Made by a program: the position numbers and the translations under genes. Below the pieces are notes generated by a model. That model had not been told where the DNA came from. It saw only the letters and a list, made by a program, of their open reading frames with translations, and did no database searches. Positions 16,631-24,594 of a stretch of 64,000 bases of DNA are shown here, one piece after another. The stretch is from Actinomyces slackii (GTDB taxonomy: Bacteria; Actinomycetota; Actinomycetes; Actinomycetales; Actinomycetaceae). Every line of letters starts with the position of its first letter. Positions within the stretch are counted from its first letter, which is position 1. Where the stretch lies: assembly GCF_900637295.1 (NCBI RefSeq), contig NZ_LR134363.1, positions 1,736,001 through 1,800,000 of the forward strand, written 5' to 3'.

Positions 16631-17506
16631 ATGAACAATGCTGCTATCGGGATGTTCGACTCGGGTGTCGGCGGCCTGACAGTCGCCCGCGCTGTGATCG
16701 ACCAGCTTCCCGGTGAGCAGATCCTCTACATCGGGGACACCGCCCACGGCCCCTACGGCCCACGCGACATTGACGAGGTGCGCGCACTGGCGCTGCGCGT
16801 CATGGACGAGCTGGTGGACTCCGGCGTCAAGCTCCTGGTCATCGCCTGCAACACGGCCTCGGCGGCGGTGCTGCACACGGCCCGCAACCGCTACACCAAG
16901 GGCAAGGGCGTCCCGGTCATCGAGGTCATCCACCCCGCGGCTCGGGCGGCGGCCCACGTCACCCACAACGGCAGGGTGGGGCTGATCGCCACCCAGGGCA
17001 CAGTCGACTCGGGCGTCTACGAGGATGCTCTGGGCGTGGTGCCGGGCATCACGCTCACCAGCCAGGCCTGCCCGCGCTTCGTCGAGCTGGCCGAGCGGGG
17101 CGAGACCACGGGCCCCGAGGTGCTCGACGTCGCTCGGGAGTACCTGGCCCCCATCCAGGCCGCCGAGGTCGACACCCTCATCCTGGGCTGCACCCACTAC
17201 CCCCTGCTGGTGGGGCCCATCTCCTACGTCATGGGCCGCGATGTCACCCTGGTGACCTCCTCCGACGAGACGGCCAAGGACGTCTACCGGGCCCTGGCCG
17301 CCCGGGAGCTGCTGCGCGAGCCCACCGTGGGACAGGCGCGCCACGAGTTCCGCGCCACCGGGGATCCCGAGGCCTTCGCCGTTCTGGCGCGCCGCTTCCT
17401 GGGACCCGAGGTCAGCCATGTGCAGCGCGCTGACGCACTGCCCGCAGTCGAGGGCGCTCACGGCGCTGGAGCATCGGCGGGCGGTGGCGCAAGGGGGCGG
17501 TCATGA
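16631..17506 (+). CDS. murI: Glutamate racemase
   Basis: 291 residues. Makes D-glutamate for peptidoglycan. Both catalytic cysteines are visible, in VIACNTASAAV and LGCTHYPLL, together with the substrate-binding FDSGVGGLTVARA near the N-terminus and YIGDTAHGPYG. The ATG at 16631 is preceded by a -10 and no ribosome-binding site. The final about 25 residues (AVEGAHGAGASAGGGARGR) are a low-complexity tail. The stop overlaps the next ATG. Confidence 0.95.
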   Translation: MNNAAIGMFDSGVGGLTVARAVIDQLPGEQILYIGDTAHGPYGPRDIDEVRALALRVMDELVDSGVKLLVIACNTASAAVLHTARNRYTKGKGVPVIEVIHPAARAAAHVTHNGRVGLIATQGTVDSGVYEDALGVVPGITLTSQACPRFVELAERGETTGPEVLDVAREYLAPIQAAEVDTLILGCTHYPLLVGPISYVMGRDVTLVTSSDETAKDVYRALAARELLREPTVGQARHEFRATGDPEAFAVLARRFLGPEVSHVQRADALPAVEGAHGAGASAGGGARGRS

Positions 17507-18300
17507 GGCTGACGATCATCGGTTGCACCGGATCGATGTCCGGGCCGGAGTCCTCAGCCTCCTCCTATCTGGTGCAGGCTGAGGGCGTGGGGGCCGATCG
17601 CACGCACCGCACCCATTCCCTCGTGCTGGACCTGGGGCCGGGCTCCATGGGTCAGATGCTCAGGCACGTCGACCCTGCCCGCCTGGATGCCATCGCCATC
17701 TCCCACTGCCACGCCGATCACATGGTGGACCTGGTGGGCATGCATGTCTACCGCCGCTGGCACCCCGAGGGGGCGCTGGGGCCGGTGGCCTGCCTGGGGC
17801 CCTCGAACCTGCTGACGCGCCTGCGCGGCGTGGACGGCGCCGGACTGACCGAGTCCTATCGCACGGAGTTCCGCTTCCTGCGTGCCTTCCACGGGCACTC
17901 GGTGGTCGTGGGCCCTCTGACCATCACGCCCTTCACGGCGCTGCACCCGGTGGAGGCCTACGGCTACCGCATCGAGGGGCCCAGCGAGCATGACCCGACC
18001 AGACGGGTGTCGCTGGCCTTCACCGGCGACACGGACCTGTGCGAGGGCATGAGTGAGATGTCGCAGGGAGCCGACCTGCTCCTGGCTGAGGCGGCCTTCG
18101 TCGAGGGCCGCGACACGGTGCCGGGCATGCACCTGACTGGCCGCAGGGCCGGGCAGCTGGCGGCTCAGGGCGGCGTCGGGCAGCTGGTGCTCACCCACAT
18201 CCAGCCCTGGACGGACCCGGCGGTGCCCGTGGCCGAGGCCCGGCAGGTCTACTCCGGTCCCGTCCAGGCCGCCCGTGCCGGTGCCGCATGGGAGCTGTGA
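17503..18300 (+). CDS. Metallo-beta-lactamase-fold hydrolase, Rv1339-like
   Basis: 265 residues. Carries the metal motif SHCHADH (about residues 66-72), a later FTGDTD aspartate and a histidine in LVLTHIQPW. The order murI, this gene, rph/rdgB and DUF3054 is that of M. tuberculosis Rv1338 to Rv1342c, and the sequence pattern (TIIGCTGSMSGPESSASSYL, RRWHPEG, HLTGRRAGQLA) fits Rv1339, which has been reported as an atypical cyclic-AMP phosphodiesterase. I therefore suggest cyclic nucleotide hydrolysis, with RNase Z-like activity as the alternative. Coupled to murI by overlap. Confidence 0.82.
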   Translation: MRLTIIGCTGSMSGPESSASSYLVQAEGVGADRTHRTHSLVLDLGPGSMGQMLRHVDPARLDAIAISHCHADHMVDLVGMHVYRRWHPEGALGPVACLGPSNLLTRLRGVDGAGLTESYRTEFRFLRAFHGHSVVVGPLTITPFTALHPVEAYGYRIEGPSEHDPTRRVSLAFTGDTDLCEGMSEMSQGADLLLAEAAFVEGRDTVPGMHLTGRRAGQLAAQGGVGQLVLTHIQPWTDPAVPVAEARQVYSGPVQAARAGAAWEL

Positions 18301-18319
18301 GGCGGTCGCGACCGTGGCG

Positions 18320-18862
18320 ATGACAAGCGGGGCTTCCGGGCGGCAGGGCGAGGGGAAGGCCCGGATCGACTTCACCCCTGCGGTGCCCGACGGCGCCGAC
18401 TGCCCGTGGACCAGAGGGCGCCGCACCCGCTGGTGGCTGGTGATCCCTGCCGACCTGGTGGCGATGGGACTGGTCGCGGTTCTCGGAGCGGCTTCGACCC
18501 GCGCGACCTCCGCGACGCCCACTGCGCTGTGGCAGGCGGAGGTGGCGGTGTCCGCAGGATGGGCCGTGGCCTGGCTGGTGCGCCGGCGCCGCCCGGACCA
18601 CCTGGAGATGGCCGCTCCTGAGGGGCTGATCGTCGCGGCGACGGCCTGGGTCGCCTGGAGCGCGCTGCGGTGGGGCCTCCCGATGGGGCAGGGCGGGGAC
18701 CTGGCCTCCTGGACGGTGATGACCGGGACCTTCCTCCTGGTCTTCCTGTGCGGCTGGCGCTGGCTCTACGGCTATGCCCGGGCCCACGACTCCCTGGTGC
18801 CCGCGCCCGTGGCCCGCCGGATGGCCGAGCAGGGTGATCCCGAGGCCGATCGGGCCGACTGA
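18320..18862 (+). CDS. Membrane protein, DUF3054-like
   Basis: 180 residues with about four hydrophobic segments (from WWLVIPADLVAMGLVAVLGAA to TGTFLLVFLCGWRWLYGY). The spacing of these segments, the RRRRP loop and the terminal GWR pattern fit DUF3054, the family of Rv1342c in the equivalent mycobacterial position; the match is divergent. The ATG at 18320 is 20 nt after the hydrolase stop; an in-frame ATG at 18275 would overlap that gene. Function unknown. Confidence 0.62.
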   Translation: MTSGASGRQGEGKARIDFTPAVPDGADCPWTRGRRTRWWLVIPADLVAMGLVAVLGAASTRATSATPTALWQAEVAVSAGWAVAWLVRRRRPDHLEMAAPEGLIVAATAWVAWSALRWGLPMGQGGDLASWTVMTGTFLLVFLCGWRWLYGYARAHDSLVPAPVARRMAEQGDPEADRAD

Positions 18863-18966
18863 TCTGCCTGCCCCTGCCCGCTGGCCGGTGGGATCCGGTG
18901 CGGGCCCTCGCCGGTCGCGCCAGCCGGCAAGGCCGTGGACCAGGGCGGCGGGCAGAGGCGTTCGGC

Positions 18967-19632
18967 TCAGGAGGGGCTGGTCTCGCGGCGCAGCAGGTCG
19001 GCCAGGATGGGTGCCAGGGCACGGAAGGCCTGGCCCCGGTGGGAGATGGCGTTCTTCTCCTCGGGTGTCATCTGCGCCGTCGTCAGGCCCGCGCCTCCGG
19101 GGGCGTCCTGGGATGCGGGGACGAAGATCGGGTCGTAGCCGAATCCTGCCTCGCCGCGGGGCTCATGAGTCAGGCGACCGTCCATGGAGCGCTCGATGAC
19201 CGTGGGCTCGCCGCCGGGCACGGCGAGCACCGCGGCGCAGGTGAAGCGAGCGGTGCGATGAGGCTCGTCCACGTCCCTTAGTTGGTCGAGCAGGAGGCGC
19301 AGGTTGGCGGCGTCGTCCCCATGGCGCCCGCTCCAGCGTGCCGAGAAGATCCCCGGTGCCCCGCCCAGGACGTCGACGCACAGGCCCGAGTCATCGGCCA
19401 CGGCCGGCAGGTCCGTGGCCTCCATGAGCGCGCGCGCCTTGAGCAGGGCATTGGCGGCGAAGCTCAGCCCGTCCTCAACGGGCTCGGGCACCGACAGGCT
19501 CGCCGCGGAGATCACTGCCTCGGGGGCGAGCCCGGGGACCAGAGGGGCCAGGATCTGCCGCAGCTCGGCGAGCTTGCCCGCATTGTGGGTGGCCAGCACC
19601 AGGCGGGTGCCGTCGGGGACGACGACGCTCAT
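18967..19632 (-). CDS. rdgB: Non-canonical purine NTP pyrophosphatase (RdgB/HAM1)
   Basis: 221 residues. Hydrolyses ITP, XTP and dITP to monophosphates, keeping deaminated purines out of nucleic acids. Visible: [12 protein letters not shown] nucleotide loop at the N-terminus, [22 protein letters not shown] with the catalytic aspartates, and the C-terminal [10 protein letters not shown]. The ATG overlaps the rph stop (ATGA), so it is translated together with rph, as in many bacteria. Confidence 0.94.
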   Translation of the reverse strand: MSVVVPDGTRLVLATHNAGKLAELRQILAPLVPGLAPEAVISAASLSVPEPVEDGLSFAANALLKARALMEATDLPAVADDSGLCVDVLGGAPGIFSARWSGRHGDDAANLRLLLDQLRDVDEPHRTARFTCAAVLAVPGGEPTVIERSMDGRLTHEPRGEAGFGYDPIFVPASQDAPGGAGLTTAQMTPEEKNAISHRGQAFRALAPILADLLRRETSPS

Positions 19633-20450
19633 GAGGCCTGGTCCCCGGCGTCGGCAGGATCGGTGGAGGCGACGGTGAAGACCTCGCCGGCTGGCCCGGC
19701 CAGGGCGCGGCGCTGCAGGGCGGTCAGCTCCCTGTTGCCGGTGGCGGCCAGGTCCAGCAGGGCGTCGAGCTCGTCGCGGTCGAAGGGGGAGTGCTCAGCG
19801 GTGCCCTGGACCTCGATGAAGCGCCCGTCCCCGGTCTGGACGACATTCATATCGGTATGGGCGCGCACGTCCTCCTCATAGGGCAGGTCCAGGCAGGGCA
19901 CGCCGTCGATGATGCCCACACTGATGGCGCTCAGGGAGTCGGACAGGACCGGCCTGCCGGCACGGGCCTTGATGAGGCCCTTGGACGTTCCCCAGGCGAC
20001 GGCGTCGGCCAGGGCCACGTAGGCGCCGGTGATGGCGGCGGTGCGGGTCCCGCCGTCGGCCTGCAGGACGTCGCAGTCCAGGGCGATGGTGTTCTCACCC
20101 AGGGCGGAGACATCGATGATGCCGCGCAGGGCGCGGCCGATGAGCCGGGAGATCTCGTGGGTGCGCCCGCCGACCTTGCCTCGCACGGACTCTCGGCCCG
20201 AGCGCTCCGAGCCGGCGCGCGGCAGCATGGCGTACTCGGCCGTCACCCAGCCCTGGCCGCTTCCCTTGCGCCAGCGCGGGACGCCCTCGGTGAAGGAGGC
20301 TGCGCACAGGACCCGGGTGCGCCCGAAGCTGATGAGGACGCTGCCCTCGGCGTGGTCGAGCCAGTGGCGGGTGATCGTCACGGGACGCAGCTCGTCAGTG
20401 GCGCGGCCATCGCGGCGGGAGAAGGCGGATGCGGAGGAGGTAGCAGTCAC
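19629..20450 (-). CDS. rph: Ribonuclease PH
   Basis: 273 residues. Phosphorolytic 3'-5' exonuclease that trims tRNA 3' ends. The family pattern is complete: [43 protein letters not shown] and the [23 protein letters not shown] metal region. A TAGCCT -10 (complement of 20458-20463) is 7 nt before the GTG start, so a leaderless mRNA is likely. rdgB follows with a one-base-scale overlap. Confidence 0.94.
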   Translation of the reverse strand: MTATSSASAFSRRDGRATDELRPVTITRHWLDHAEGSVLISFGRTRVLCAASFTEGVPRWRKGSGQGWVTAEYAMLPRAGSERSGRESVRGKVGGRTHEISRLIGRALRGIIDVSALGENTIALDCDVLQADGGTRTAAITGAYVALADAVAWGTSKGLIKARAGRPVLSDSLSAISVGIIDGVPCLDLPYEEDVRAHTDMNVVQTGDGRFIEVQGTAEHSPFDRDELDALLDLAATGNRELTALQRRALAGPAGEVFTVASTDPADAGDQAS

Positions 20451-20583
20451 GGCGCCCAGGCTACCCGCTGGTGGGGCCGAGAAGGCGTGAGTCGGGGCGC
20501 CGCCTCAGCGGGTCGATGAGGGTAGCCTGACCCGAGAAGTCCAGGCCGGGCGGCGGGCATCGCTGCAGAAGGGAGAGAGTCCC

Positions 20584-20877
20584 ATGACCTTTGTCAACAT
20601 CACTGCCTTGACCATCCCAGAGGGTGCCGAGGCTGAGATCGAGAGGCGCTTCGCCGCGCGCAGGCGGGCCGTGGACGCCTCGCCGGGATTCCAGGGCTTC
20701 GAGCTGCTGCGCCCGGTGCTCGGGGAGAGCCGCTACTACGTGGTGACCCGGTGGGACAGCCGAGAGGACTATGAGGCGTGGAGGGCGTCCAGGCCCGCCG
20801 GCGGGCATGAGGACGACCAACGCCGGGGCATGAGCATCGAGGTCCGCGGCTTCGAGGTGGTCCAGTTCGAGGAGTAG
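20584..20877 (+). CDS. MhuD-like heme-degrading monooxygenase
   Basis: 97-residue ABM/IsdG-type protein. It aligns without gaps, from memory, to M. tuberculosis MhuD: SPGFQGFELLRPVLGESRYYVVTRWDSREDYEAW is nearly the same segment. The heme ligand His75 and the ruffling Trp66 are present at the same positions, but Asn7 of MhuD is Thr7 here. Predicted cytosolic dimer releasing iron from heme. The ATG follows GAAGGGAGAG; a TAGCCT -10 at 20525-20530 or nearby gives a leader of about 50 nt. An ordinary antibiotic-biosynthesis-monooxygenase role cannot be excluded. Confidence 0.75.
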   Translation: MTFVNITALTIPEGAEAEIERRFAARRRAVDASPGFQGFELLRPVLGESRYYVVTRWDSREDYEAWRASRPAGGHEDDQRRGMSIEVRGFEVVQFEE

Positions 20878-20945
20878 GGGAGAGCGGGCCGGAGAGTCCG
20901 GGCTGTTCGCTGCACTGTGGCGAGAGCGCATCGTTTTTCGAGTGA

Positions 20946-20960
20946 TGAGAACCATTCTTG
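20946..20960 (+). promoter_or_regulatory. Fur/Zur-like box (weak match)
   Basis: TGAGAACCATTCTTG agrees with the general Fur/Zur 15-mer TGAAAATCATTTTCA at about 10 of 15 positions, in an AT-rich patch between a heme-enzyme gene and a DM13 gene. It is only a weak candidate. Confidence 0.25.
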
Positions 20961-21059
20961 ATATGGCGATGATGTTGAGGCCCTGGCGCGTTAAGAGAGG
21001 CAGACCGGTCACGGTGGCCGGGATGCCCGAGTTGAGGGCCAAGACTTGAGGAGATCTGT

Positions 21060-21695
21060 ATGTCCGGCCTGTTGTCCTCCCGCAAGCGCCTCGCCGTCGT
21101 GGTTGGGGCACTGATGCTCGCAGCCGCGGTGGGACTGGCCGTGTTCAAGCCGTGGCTGCTCTTCGTCGATGCATCCGTCGACGATGAGATCCCGGTCTTC
21201 TCGGTGACCACGACTCCGCCGGCGGCTGAGGGCGGCGCGCCCGAGGCGCGGTCGCCGAACCAGGACGCCTCCGAGCCGACCGTACCCACCGCGAGCGCCT
21301 CCCAGGAGGAGGCTCAAGGACCTTCGACCGCCGCGCAGGGCCCTGTGCAGGTGGCCAGCGGCTCCTTCATCTCCCACGAGCATGACACGAGTGGCACTGC
21401 GCGGATTCTGAGCCTGCCCGATGGGTCTCACCAGCTGGTGCTGGAGAACCTGTCGACGTCGAACGGTCCCGATGTGCGGGTCTGGCTCAGCGCTGGGCCG
21501 GTGATCGAGGGCAGGGACGGCTGGTTCACGGCCGGCCGGTACGAGCACCTCGAGGTCGCGCCCATCAAGGGCAACCTCGGCAACCAGGTCTACGATCTGC
21601 CGGCAGGAACGGACCCGTCCGCGTGGACGAGCGTGGTGCTGTGGTGCGAGGACTTCAGCGTCTCCTTCGGAGCCGCTGAACTGGCATCGGCATGA
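21060..21695 (+). CDS. Membrane-anchored DM13-domain protein
   Basis: 211 residues. One N-terminal membrane segment (LAVVVGALMLAAAVGLAVF, about 11-29) is followed by a disordered Pro/Ala/Ser/Glu-rich stretch (about 50-100) and a DM13 domain (about 100-208). DM13 marks seen: ASGSFISHEHDTSGTARIL, VLENLSTSNGPDVRVWL, GNQVYDLP, and the near-invariant cysteine in VVLWCEDFSVSFGAAEL. DM13 domains have been predicted to serve extracytoplasmic redox or heme chemistry. The ribosome-binding site is GAGGAG before the ATG. The heme-degrading-type gene upstream may be a functional partner. Confidence 0.8.
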   Translation: MSGLLSSRKRLAVVVGALMLAAAVGLAVFKPWLLFVDASVDDEIPVFSVTTTPPAAEGGAPEARSPNQDASEPTVPTASASQEEAQGPSTAAQGPVQVASGSFISHEHDTSGTARILSLPDGSHQLVLENLSTSNGPDVRVWLSAGPVIEGRDGWFTAGRYEHLEVAPIKGNLGNQVYDLPAGTDPSAWTSVVLWCEDFSVSFGAAELASA

Positions 21696-21732
21696 CCGCG
21701 GTGAGGACCCGCATCCTCACCCAGGAGAATCG

Positions 21733-21814
21733 TGCGCGAGAAGGGACTCGAACCCTTACGCCCGAAGGCACCAGGACCTAAACCTGGGGCGTCTACCAAT
21801 TCCGCCACTCGCGC
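21733..21814 (-). tRNA. tRNA-Leu (anticodon TAG)
   Basis: 82-nt class II tRNA. The acceptor stem GCGCGAG pairs with CTCGCGC; the anticodon loop TTTAGGT gives UAG; the long variable arm TGCC-TTCG-GGCGT is present. CCA is not encoded. A TAGAGT element (complement of 21824-21829) 9 nt upstream is a likely -10. Confidence 0.95.
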
Positions 21815-21965
21815 TCGCCCGGCACTCTACCGTCCGCCCCCGAAGCGCTGGGGCGGTCACTGGGGCCGGATCTATGAACCATGCCACCCAGCCGCCCGCG
21901 GCCTGGCGCTCGTGTCGCCGATCGTCAGACGCCCCGGCTCAGGCCCGACCGCCGGTCAGTGTGCC

Positions 21966-22442
21966 TCAGTCGATGCCCAGATCGGCGCGCAGGCGCCTCA
22001 CGTGGCCCGTGGCCTTGACGTTGTAACGCGCCAGGGAGACCTTCCCGGCGGGATCCACGACCACCGTCGAGCGGATCACCCCGGTGTAGGTCTTCCCATA
22101 GTTCTTCTTCTCCCCCCACACGCCCCAGGCCTCCATGACGGCGTGGTCGGCATCTGACAGCAGTGGGAATGGCAGGTGGTGGCGGTCGGAGAACTTGGCC
22201 TGCATGGTAGTGGAGTCGGGAGAGATCCCGACGATGCGATAGCCCGCGGCCTCCAGGGAGGCCAGGGAGTCACGGAAGTCGCAGGCCTGTTTGGTGCACC
22301 CCGGGGTGCAGGCCTTGGGGTAGAAGTAGACGATCACACCCTTGTCCGCCGAGGCGCACAGCTCACTGAGCCGGACGGTGGTGCCCTGAGCATCGGGCAG
22401 GGCGAAATCTGGTGCGGCATCGCCGACGGCGAGCTGGGCCAT
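21966..22442 (-). CDS. bcp: Thiol peroxidase of the Bcp/PrxQ family
   Basis: 158 residues. Reduces hydroperoxides with thioredoxin as donor. Peroxidatic and resolving cysteines are in FYPKACTPGCTKQACDFRDS (ACTPGC, the atypical two-cysteine arrangement), after the family start VGDAAPDFALPDAQG. The ribosome-binding site AAGGAGG lies just before the ATG at 22442. Confidence 0.93.
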   Translation of the reverse strand: MAQLAVGDAAPDFALPDAQGTTVRLSELCASADKGVIVYFYPKACTPGCTKQACDFRDSLASLEAAGYRIVGISPDSTTMQAKFSDRHHLPFPLLSDADHAVMEAWGVWGEKKNYGKTYTGVIRSTVVVDPAGKVSLARYNVKATGHVRRLRADLGID

Positions 22443-22573
22443 GGGTCCTCCTTCGGCTCCGATTCCTCTGTGCTCATCCTCGCATCAGCGGGCCTGAATT
22501 GTCAGGAGTGCTCAGATGCAGTTTCGTGATTTCGCGAACGCCGAGGCCCTGGATCCGCCTATCAGCGAGGCGC

Positions 22574-22774
22574 TCAGGCGGCCAGGGCCAGGGCGCTGCG
22601 CGCAGCGGCCACGCGCTCCAGGGCCCGCTCCAGGCGGGAGGGGGAGGCGGCCCCGCCCAGGGACTCCAACTCGGCGTGGGCGGCGAGCAGCTCGCGCTCG
22701 GCGGCCTCGCGGGCGGCGGCCTCCTGCTCGACGGGGTTGCGTGCGGTGCGGTTCATCTGCGTCGTGCGGTTCAT
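22574..22774 (-). CDS. Small hypothetical protein with a coiled-coil-like helix
   Basis: 66 residues, not recognised. After a short N-terminus rich in Asn, Arg and Thr (MNRTTQMNRTARNP) the rest is one long Ala/Glu/Leu/Arg-rich helix (EQEAAAREAAERELLAAHAELESL), likely coiled-coil. A good AAGGAGA ribosome-binding site 5 nt before the ATG argues that the gene is real. No partner gene is evident; it stands alone between bcp and the tRNA-Lys pair. Confidence 0.55.
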   Translation of the reverse strand: MNRTTQMNRTARNPVEQEAAAREAAERELLAAHAELESLGGAASPSRLERALERVAAARSALALAA

Positions 22775-23084
22775 CGTGGTCTCCTTGACTTCTCATCGTC
22801 TGCCTCGTGGGCCCTGCGCGCCGGGTGAAGGGCGGGTGACTCCTACAGCCCCGGAGGGCGGATCGGGCCCGCGCCGCGCAGGGGTGGCCGGGCCCGCTGC
22901 GCGGGGCCTGCGGCCCGCACGAGGAATGCTGGGCGCACCAGAAGCGGGGGAGGGAACTCCATTCCCTGAACCGGTGCGTTCACCGCCGACTCATGCGTCA
23001 GGAACATCCTGCTCGTCATGACGGTGAGCCTGCTGGGGATCCGGTCGCGTCACCGGGATCCTGCAGCCAGGACTGTCCTCGTGG
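22775..23084. other. Non-coding stretch between the 66-residue gene and the tRNA-Lys pair
   Basis: 310 bases without a convincing gene. It contains a small stem (agggaa / ttccct near 22950-22970) and a GC-rich start. I see no RNA gene or riboswitch. Confidence 0.4.
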
Positions 23085-23157
<73 letters not shown>

Positions 23158-23223
23158 TCCGCCCAGCCGGGCGGTTCGCCCCGCGGTGGGAAGTCGGCCG
23201 GTTGACCGTTCCTCCGGGAGCCG

Positions 23224-23296
23224 TACACCGCCAGGGACTTGAACCCTGAACCCACTGATTAAGAGTCAGTTGCTCTACCAATTGAGCTAACGGTGC
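23224..23296 (-). tRNA. tRNA-Lys (anticodon CTT), upstream copy
   Basis: 73 nt, acceptor starts GCACCGT (U7-G66 wobble), same anticodon loop CTCTTAA. It is first in transcription order; both copies are probably co-transcribed across the 66-nt spacer. Confidence 0.95.
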
Positions 23297-23344
23297 ATGC
23301 CGTGCAGTGCTCGCGAGAAGCGCTTGCGCTGGCGACAGAGGCAG

Positions 23345-23373
23345 ACTTTACGTCGCCCTTCGCCGCTCGTCCA
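23345..23373 (-). promoter_or_regulatory. Possible promoter of the tRNA-Lys pair
   Basis: On the - strand TGGACG (-35), a 17-nt spacer and TAAAGT (-10, complement of 23345-23350), about 49 nt before the first tRNA-Lys. Confidence 0.4.
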
Positions 23374-23498
23374 GTTCGTTGGGGGCGCGAAGGGTGGTTT
23401 GTGCGGGAAGTCTCATGGGGGTGCGATGAGGGCGCTGCCAGTCGGCATCACACCGCCATCTGGACCCGTGACGCCCGCCCACGCGGTACGGTGGAGCC

Positions 23499-24419
23499 GT
23501 GACTGACCCGATCGTGACTCTGGCCACCTGCGCCGACTTCCCTGAGCTCGACGAGGATGACCGCGGCCTGCCCGATGCGCTGCGCGAGCGGGGCATCGAG
23601 CCCAGGATCGCCGTGTGGGACGACCCCTCCGTGGACTGGGCCGATGCGGGCACCGTGGTCCTGCGCAGCGTGCGCGACTACGCCCGCAAGGGCAACTACA
23701 CCAACTTCCTGGCCTGGTCCCGCTCGCTGCCGCGCCTGGCCAACCATCCCGACGTCGTCGCCTGGAACTCCGACAAGCACTACCTCACGCGCCTGAGCGA
23801 CCTGGGGGTGCCCACCATCCCCACCACCTGGCTGGAGCCGGAGGCCCAGTACTCCAAGCACCAGGTGCACACGCGCTTCCCGGCCCTGGGTGACTTCGTC
23901 GTCAAGCCCGCGATCTCCTCGGGCGGGCGGGGCACGGGCCGTTACACCGCCACGGATGCGCGCTCGCGCTCGGCGGCCATCAACGACGCCATGCACCACC
24001 TGCGCCGGGAGCGCTCGGTGATGGTGCAGCGCTACCTGGAGGAGGTCGACCGCAAGGGGGAGGTCTCCCTGGTCTACTTCAATGGCGTGCTGTCCCACGC
24101 CGTGGAGAAGGCCCCGATGCTCCACCCCTCCTTCCGCTCCACCGATGAGATCCATGAGGAGATCGTCACGGCCCGCGAGCCCAGTGAGCAGGAGTGGCTC
24201 TGGGGCGAGCGCGTGCGCAAGGCCATCCACCGGCTCATCAAGGAGACCGCCGGGCGTGACATCCAGTTGCTTTTCAACCGCGTCGATGTGGTGGGCGACG
24301 GCAAGGGCGGCTTCTACCTCATGGAGGTCTCGCTCATCGACGCCGGCCTCTATCTGGGCTCCGTCCCCGACGCCCTGGAGGGCTTCGCCGACGCCATCGC
24401 CCAGCGCGTGTTCTGGTGA
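23499..24419 (+). CDS. ATP-grasp domain protein
   Basis: 306 residues from GTG 23499. The C-terminal two thirds look like an ATP-grasp ligase: DFVVKPAISSGGRGTGRY as the ATP-binding loop region, VMVQRYLEE as the hinge strand and VDVVGDGKGGFYLMEVSLIDAG with the metal-binding Glu before the final helix. Such enzymes join a carboxylate to an amine or thiol. The product is unknown; similarity to RimK or glutathione synthetase types is general only. A TACGGT -10 (23487-23492) is 6 nt before the GTG, so leaderless. No operon partners. Confidence 0.78.
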   Translation: MTDPIVTLATCADFPELDEDDRGLPDALRERGIEPRIAVWDDPSVDWADAGTVVLRSVRDYARKGNYTNFLAWSRSLPRLANHPDVVAWNSDKHYLTRLSDLGVPTIPTTWLEPEAQYSKHQVHTRFPALGDFVVKPAISSGGRGTGRYTATDARSRSAAINDAMHHLRRERSVMVQRYLEEVDRKGEVSLVYFNGVLSHAVEKAPMLHPSFRSTDEIHEEIVTAREPSEQEWLWGERVRKAIHRLIKETAGRDIQLLFNRVDVVGDGKGGFYLMEVSLIDAGLYLGSVPDALEGFADAIAQRVFW

Positions 24420-24471
24420 CTCGGGTCCTTCGTCGGCGCTCTGACCGCTCCGTTGCGGGCAGGTGAGGGTT

Positions 24472-24499
24472 CCCGATCAAGGCCATAGCCTTGATCGGG
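24472..24499 (+). terminator. Hairpin after the ATP-grasp gene
   Basis: Perfect 12-bp stem (cccgatcaaggc / gccttgatcggg) with the loop cata. Confidence 0.7.
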
Positions 24500-24502
24500 C
24501 CA

Positions 24503-24524
24503 CATCAAGGTTCTAGCCTTGATG
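24503..24524 (+). terminator. Second hairpin of a tandem pair
   Basis: Perfect 8-bp stem (catcaagg / ccttgatg) with a 6-nt loop, 3 nt after the first hairpin and sharing its ATCAAGG core. Either a double terminator or a duplicated regulatory element before the next gene. Confidence 0.5.
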
Positions 24525-24594
24525 CGCCTGGTTCAGCCGGGCTTCCCCGTTGCCCTCTGAGCGGCGATGACCGCCAGCGCCCTGAAGGAGTCCC

